NCBI RefSeq assembly: GCF_034057115.1
Contig: NZ_CP139195.1
Location: forward strand, 3,968,001 to 4,032,000
DNA: 64,000 bases
DNA from: Pseudomonas sp. AN-1
GTDB lineage: Bacteria > Pseudomonadota > Gammaproteobacteria > Pseudomonadales > Pseudomonadaceae
Direction of reading: 5' to 3'
The notes beneath the pieces are model-generated. The model was given only the letters and a program-made list of their open reading frames with translations, did no database searches and was not told where the DNA came from. A program made the position numbers and the translations under genes. Below, piece by piece: positions 60,089-64,000 of this stretch; position 1 is the first letter of the stretch, and each line of letters starts with the position of its first letter.

Positions 60089-60147
60089 TGTAGGGGCGAA
60101 TTCATTCGCCCTAGCGTGGCATGCTGGCGAATGAATTCGCCCCTACA
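60089..60147. repeat. Palindromic repeat with GTAGGGGCGAATTCATTCGCC arms
   Basis: The left arm TGTAGGGGCGAATTCATTCG continues to CC at 60110. The right arm (60126-60147) is its exact reverse complement, with 15 bases between. It is a different family from the GTAGGGTGCGCC repeats and lies between rlmF and the SPFH gene, 29 bases from the latter's end. Confidence 0.95.
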
Positions 60148-60176
60148 GTGGGCTGATCGCCGGAGGCGTGCGGCCC

Positions 60177-61037
60177 TCAGCGTCCGCCCAGCTTGCCGAG
60201 CAGGCCGCGCAGGGTTTCCTGCAGGTCGGCGGGCATCAGCACCACCTTGGCGTTGTTGCTTGCGCCGAGCTTCTCCAGCGAGGCGACGTACTTCTCGCCG
60301 AGCAGGTACATCATCGGCCCGGGCTCGTTGCCGACCGCGCTGGTGACCCGGCGGATCGCCTCGGCGGAGGCCTCCGCCAGCATCACCTGGGCGCTGGCGT
60401 CGCGCTTGGCCGACTCCAGGCGCGCCTCGGCCTCGAGGATCGCCGCCTGCTTCTCGCCCTCGGCCTTGGTCACCGCGGCCTTGCGCTCGCGCTCGGCGGC
60501 GGCCTGCATCTCCATGGCGCGCTGCATCGACTCCGAGGGCTTGATGTCCTGGATCTCCACCGACTTGACGGTCAGGCCCCAGTCCACCGCTTCGTCGGCG
60601 ATGCTCTCGCGCAGGCGCGCCTTGATCTTGTCGCGCGAGGACAGCGCCTCGTCCAGCTCCATCTCGCCGACGATCGAGCGCAGGGTGGTCATGATCAGGT
60701 TGCGGATCGCCTCGGAGAAGTCGGTGACGCCGTAGACCGCCTTGACCGGGTCGGTGACCTTCACGAAGGCGATGGCGTTGGTGAGGATCACCGCGTTGTC
60801 GCGGGTGATCACCTCCTGCTCCTGCACGTCGAGGATGATGTCCTTGGTCACCAGCTTGTAGGCGACCCTGTCCAGGTAGGGGATGAGGATGTTCAGCCCC
60901 GGGCGCAGGGTGCTGTGGTACTTGCCGAGGCGCTCGACGATCCACTCCTCGCCCTGGGCGACCAGGCGCACGCCCTTGGCGATGGTGATGACGACGAATA
61001 CCAGCAGGGCGATGCTGATGGCCAATCCTGCACTCAT
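60177..61037 (-). CDS. SPFH/stomatin-like membrane protein (QmcA/slipin type)
   Basis: A 286-residue membrane protein with one N-terminal helix ([18 protein letters not shown]) and an SPFH domain (about 30-190: [40 protein letters not shown]) followed by a long coiled coil (190-240, [24 protein letters not shown]). Forms oligomeric microdomains; substrate unknown. It is paired with nfeD 25 bases upstream, the usual arrangement. Confidence 0.92.
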   Translation of the reverse strand: MSAGLAISIALLVFVVITIAKGVRLVAQGEEWIVERLGKYHSTLRPGLNILIPYLDRVAYKLVTKDIILDVQEQEVITRDNAVILTNAIAFVKVTDPVKAVYGVTDFSEAIRNLIMTTLRSIVGEMELDEALSSRDKIKARLRESIADEAVDWGLTVKSVEIQDIKPSESMQRAMEMQAAAERERKAAVTKAEGEKQAAILEAEARLESAKRDASAQVMLAEASAEAIRRVTSAVGNEPGPMMYLLGEKYVASLEKLGASNNAKVVLMPADLQETLRGLLGKLGGR

Positions 61038-61062
61038 GTCCTTCTCCTTGAAGCTCGCTTGT

Positions 61063-61506
61063 TCAGGCGCGGGCTACCTTCAGGTAGCTGCCCTCGATGG
61101 ATACCACCTTGACCCGCTCGCCGGCCGGGATGTCGCTCTCGGCCATGCAGGCCCATTCCTCGGCGCCGAGGATCGGCCGCTGGAAGCGCACCTTGCCGCG
61201 CTGGAAGGGAGCCACCGCGCCGACCAGGAGGCCCACCTCGCCGATCACCTCGCCGTTGGCGGTGCCGACCAGGGTCCGGTGCCGGCGCGGGCTGAACACG
61301 CGGAACCACAGCACCACCATCGCCAGCGAGGCGAGGATCCACAGCAGCAGTTGCCCGGTCAGAGGCAGCTCGCCGACGAGCAGCAGCACGCCGGCCACCA
61401 GCAGGGCGCCGAGGCCGAACCAGATCACGAAGAAGGCGGGAATCGCCAGTTCCAGCAGGATCAGCAGGATGCCGCCGATCACCCAGTGCCACCATTCGAT
61501 AGCCAT
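61063..61506 (-). CDS. NfeD-family membrane protein
   Basis: A 147-residue protein with about three N-terminal helices (WWHWVIGGILLILLELAIPAFF, ALLVAGVLLLVGELPL, LLLWILASLAMVVLWF) and a C-terminal OB-fold domain (GEVGLLVGAVAPFQRGKVRF, VSIEGSYLKV). It is the short form without the ClpP-like protease. By family knowledge it works with the stomatin partner downstream. ATG 61506 follows GGGAGGTGCA. Confidence 0.92.
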   Translation of the reverse strand: MAIEWWHWVIGGILLILLELAIPAFFVIWFGLGALLVAGVLLLVGELPLTGQLLLWILASLAMVVLWFRVFSPRRHRTLVGTANGEVIGEVGLLVGAVAPFQRGKVRFQRPILGAEEWACMAESDIPAGERVKVVSIEGSYLKVARA

Positions 61507-61578
61507 TGCACCTCCCTTGGCTGCGCTTGTCGAAGCGAGGGTAGCAGAGAGCATGCCGGCAGCGCCCGCGCTGGCTGC

Positions 61579-63414
61579 TCAGAACGGGAACAGCCAGGGC
61601 ACCAGCAGCACGCTGACCGCCATCACCAGCAGGGTGAAGGGCACGCCGATGCGCACGAAGTCGGCGAAGCGGTACTGGCCGGGGCCGAGCACCAGGGTGT
61701 TGACCGGCGAGGAGATCGGCGTCATGAACGCCGCCGAGGCGGCCAGCGCCACGGTCATGGCGAAGGGCGCCGGCGCGGCGCCGAGCGCTTCGGCGCAGGC
61801 GATGGCCACCGGCGCCATCAGCACCGCGGTGGCGGTGTTGGAGATGAACAGGCCGACCAGCGCGGTGACCGCGAAGAGGATGGCGAGGATCACTCGCGGC
61901 CTGGCGTCGCCGAGCACGGCGAGCAGGCCCTGCACCGCCAGGTCGATGCCGCCGGTCTTCTGCAGGGCGAGGGCGAAGGGCAGCATGCCGACGATCAGCA
62001 GCAGGCTCGGCCAGTGGATGGCGCGGTAGGCGCCGTCGAGGTCGATGCAGCGGAAGGCGCCGAGCAGCAGGCAGCCGACTAGCGCGGCCAGCACGTTGGG
62101 CAGCAGGCCGCTGACCATCAGCGTCACCATCACGGCGAGGCTGAACAGGGCGTGTGGCGCGCGGCTCTGCGCCGGCGCCACCTCGTCGACTTCGGCCGGC
62201 AGGCTGAGCACCAGGAAGTCGCGGCTGAGCCCCTGCAGGCGGCGGATGTCCCGCCACTTGCCGGCTACCAGCAGGGTGTCGGCGGCCTTGAGGCGCTCGT
62301 CGACCAGCAGGCCGTCGAGGGCCTGCTGCCTGCGGCGCAGGCCGATGACGTTGAGCCGGTAGCGGCTGCGAAAGCCCAGTTCCTGGATGGTCCTGCCGGG
62401 CAGCCGTGACTCCGGCGGCAGGATGACCTCGACCAGACCCAGTTCGCGGGCGTGCTCGGCGTAGTAGGAGTTCTGCAGGGCGAGGGGTTCGAGGCCGAGG
62501 TCGCGGTACTCGCCGGCCGCGGCGATGGCCGGGCTGACCAGGTCGACCAGCAGCACGTCGCCGGCGCGCAGTTCGCTGTCGGCGCTGGCGGCCAGCAGCT
62601 CGCGGCCGAGCGGGCGCTGGCGCTCGATGGCGATGACGTTGATGCCGTGGCGCTGGCGCAGATGCAGGCCGTCCAGCGCCCGACCGGCCAGCGGCGAGTC
62701 GGGGCGCAGGCGCAGGCGACGCTCGCGGCCAGCCAGGCGGTAGTCGCGGACCAGTTCGGCGATGGTGCGCCGCGGCTCGCCGCTGGCCGCGTCTTGGCCG
62801 GCGCCACCCAGCCAGCGACGCACCAGCAGCAGGTAGCCGATGCCGAGAGCGAGGATCGCCAGGCCGATGGGGGTGAAGCTGAAGAAGGCGAAGCCGGCAT
62901 GGCCCGCGCGCAGCAGCTCGCCGTGCACCACCAGGTTGGGCGGGGTGGCGACCAGGGTGAGCATGCCGCTGATCAGCCCGGCGAAGGCCAGCGGCATCAG
63001 CAGCCGGCCCGGGGCGATCCGCTGGCGGGCGGCGATGCTCAGCACCACCGGGATGAACAGGGCGACCACGCCGGTGGAGCTCATCAGCGAGCCGAGACCG
63101 GCCACGCACAGCATCAGCAGCACCAGCAGGCGCGCCTCGCTGCTCCCGGCGCGGCGGCTCAGCCACTCGCCGAGGCGGTAGGCGATGCCGGTGCGCACCA
63201 GCGCCTCGCCGACCACGAACATGGCGGCGATCAGCACCACCGTCGGATCGGCGAAGCCGCGCAGCGCCTCGCCGACTTCCAGTACGCCGGTGAGCGGCAG
63301 GGCGACCAGCATCAGCAGGCCCACGGCGTCCATGCGCGGGCGGTTGCGCACGAACAGCAGCACGGCGAGCAGCAGCAGGCCGAGGACCAGCCACAGATGC
63401 GGGTTCACGCTCAC
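61579..63414 (-). CDS. SLC13/DASS-type permease with TrkA_C domains
   Basis: A 611-residue inner-membrane transporter. Two sets of helices flank two RCK_C/TrkA_C domains (about 195-390: LDGLHLRQRHGINVIAIERQ, IQELGFRSRYRLNVIGLRRR). The transporter motifs SSTGVVALFIPV and SNTATAVLMAPVA are the SNT-type ligand/sodium sites. The cargo may be sulfate, dicarboxylate or another anion; TrkA_C suggests ligand control. GTG 63414 overlaps the stop of the winged-helix gene by 4 bases. Confidence 0.88.
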   Translation of the reverse strand: MSVNPHLWLVLGLLLLAVLLFVRNRPRMDAVGLLMLVALPLTGVLEVGEALRGFADPTVVLIAAMFVVGEALVRTGIAYRLGEWLSRRAGSSEARLLVLLMLCVAGLGSLMSSTGVVALFIPVVLSIAARQRIAPGRLLMPLAFAGLISGMLTLVATPPNLVVHGELLRAGHAGFAFFSFTPIGLAILALGIGYLLLVRRWLGGAGQDAASGEPRRTIAELVRDYRLAGRERRLRLRPDSPLAGRALDGLHLRQRHGINVIAIERQRPLGRELLAASADSELRAGDVLLVDLVSPAIAAAGEYRDLGLEPLALQNSYYAEHARELGLVEVILPPESRLPGRTIQELGFRSRYRLNVIGLRRRQQALDGLLVDERLKAADTLLVAGKWRDIRRLQGLSRDFLVLSLPAEVDEVAPAQSRAPHALFSLAVMVTLMVSGLLPNVLAALVGCLLLGAFRCIDLDGAYRAIHWPSLLLIVGMLPFALALQKTGGIDLAVQGLLAVLGDARPRVILAILFAVTALVGLFISNTATAVLMAPVAIACAEALGAAPAPFAMTVALAASAAFMTPISSPVNTLVLGPGQYRFADFVRIGVPFTLLVMAVSVLLVPWLFPF

Positions 63415-63707
63415 GGGTAGCCCAGCACGCTCTTCAGGCGCGGCAGCTGGGCGGCGACCCACCGGCGGTCGATCGGCCCCCAGTCGCGGATCGCGTAGCG
63501 GCCGGCGTTGTGCCGCTCGCCGTCCTCCTGTTCGAAGGCGCAGTCGATGTCCAGCTCGGCCAGCGCCGCCAGGGTGTCCTGGGCGGTGCGCCGCGGCATG
63601 CCGGTGGCCGCCATCAGCGCCGGCACGCTGGTGGCGGCGCCGCTGTCGATCAGCCAGGCGACGTACAGGCGGCGGTAGAAGCTGGCGCGGGTCTTGCTCA
63701 CGTCCAT
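63411..63707 (-). CDS. Small winged-helix DNA-binding protein
   Basis: A 98-residue protein with a helix-turn-helix pattern (SVPALMAATGMPRRTAQDTLAALAELDI) and a C-terminal extension (RWVAAQLPRLKSVLGYP). No named family is certain. It overlaps the SLC13 gene by 4 bases (GTGA) and is 13 bases after the nhaD-like gene, so the three form one transcript. It could regulate this transport cluster. Confidence 0.75.
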   Translation of the reverse strand: MDVSKTRASFYRRLYVAWLIDSGAATSVPALMAATGMPRRTAQDTLAALAELDIDCAFEQEDGERHNAGRYAIRDWGPIDRRWVAAQLPRLKSVLGYP

Positions 63708-63720
63708 GTCTCGTCTCCGG

Positions 63721-64000
63721 TCAGGCGAGGGCCAGCAGGCCCATGTAGGTGGCGGCGCCGGCGCTGTAGCCGAGGAAGGCCAGCAGGCTGACGCGCTTGA
63801 GGTACCAGACGAAGCTGATCTTCTCCATGCCCATCGCCGCCACCCCGGCCGCCGAGCCAATGATCAGGCTGCTGCCACCGGTGCCGGCGCAGTAGGCGAG
63901 CATCTCCCAGAAGGTGCCGTCGACCACGAAGTGCTGCAGCCAGCCGGCATCGGCGCCGGCGGCAGCCACCGCCTCGGCGCTGGTCAGCGGGTACATCTTC
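63721..64000 (-). CDS. nhaD: NhaD-like Na+/H+ antiporter, 3' end only
   Basis: The last 92 or more residues of a membrane protein that continues past the window edge. The segment YCAGTGGSSLIIGSAAGVAAMGMEKISFVWYLKRVS is the characteristic late NhaD motif, followed by a final helix (LLAFLGYSAGAATYMGLLALA). NhaD antiporters exchange Na+ or Li+ for protons. It heads the transcript with the winged-helix and SLC13 genes. Confidence 0.85.
   Translation of the reverse strand, partial: KMYPLTSAEAVAAAGADAGWLQHFVVDGTFWEMLAYCAGTGGSSLIIGSAAGVAAMGMEKISFVWYLKRVSLLAFLGYSAGAATYMGLLALA

Overview
The window is 64 kb of high-GC, densely coded chromosome from a gammaproteobacterium of the Pseudomonas/Azotobacter group. 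This rests on gene content and order (waaA, thiC, tRNA-Thr, nudF, cpdA, yqiA, parE, parC, serB, fimX, psd, rhdA, rsgA, orn, and a nosP-nahK-erbR block), on very high GC at third codon positions, and on family-specific details: a RhdA with a CQTHRRS active loop at Cys230, a ParC with Ser87/Glu91, and a FimX with a degenerate GGDEF/EAL pair. I see no phage, insertion sequence, CRISPR array or obvious island. It is mostly core chromosome with an accessory oxidation/signalling block in the last third.

Layout. 1-10.5 kb: waaA (Kdo transferase), thiC behind a TPP riboswitch, tRNA-Thr(GGT), a DUF3298-type lipoprotein, then nudF, a DUF1249 gene, cpdA, yqiA, parE and a phytase/esterase-like exported protein. 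10.5-16.5 kb: parC, then a four-gene MCE/Mla-type lipid ABC transporter operon closed by a strong terminator. 16.5-26.4 kb: a membrane protein of unknown function, serB, fimX and its companion gene, psd, rhdA, rsgA. The motA-motB pair found between rhdA and rsgA in P. aeruginosa is absent; a 157-bp gap with a palindromic repeat is there instead. 26.4-39.4 kb: orn, a Cache-GGDEF-EAL protein, an Hsp70-like protein, a VC0807-like membrane protein, upp and hpt (base salvage), a SulP transporter, a GDT1/TMEM165 cation exporter behind a probable manganese (yybP-ykoY) riboswitch, rsmC, a D-2-hydroxyacid dehydrogenase and a thiolase.

39.5-58 kb: envelope proteins (DUF1302, DUF3015, DUF4105, an OmpA/glycine-zipper lipoprotein), a glyoxalase-II-like hydrolase, and a block linked to PQQ-dependent alcohol oxidation: pqqF, an AEC transporter, a porin, nosP-nahK (nitric-oxide-sensing FIST protein and hybrid kinase), an endostatin/lectin-like exported protein, an ErbR/AgmR-type LuxR regulator and a PQQ-associated CxxxCW rhodanese. 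The PQQ dehydrogenase and pqqABCDE are not in the window. 56.5-64 kb: a YjeH-like exporter with a divergent Lrp/AsnC regulator, a YigZ/IMPACT protein, rlmF, an SPFH/NfeD pair, an SLC13-type permease with a small winged-helix protein, and the 3' end of an nhaD-like antiporter.

Cyclic-di-GMP is a recurring theme: FimX and a possibly PilZ-like neighbour, a dual GGDEF-EAL protein convergent with orn (Orn degrades pGpG, the product of EAL enzymes), and NosP-NahK. Several families of intergenic palindromic repeats are scattered through the window, one of which supplies a gene's stop codon. I did not find a convincing wholly new multi-gene system; the best leads are regulatory sites, the repeats, and the poorly described proteins beside FimX and NahK.
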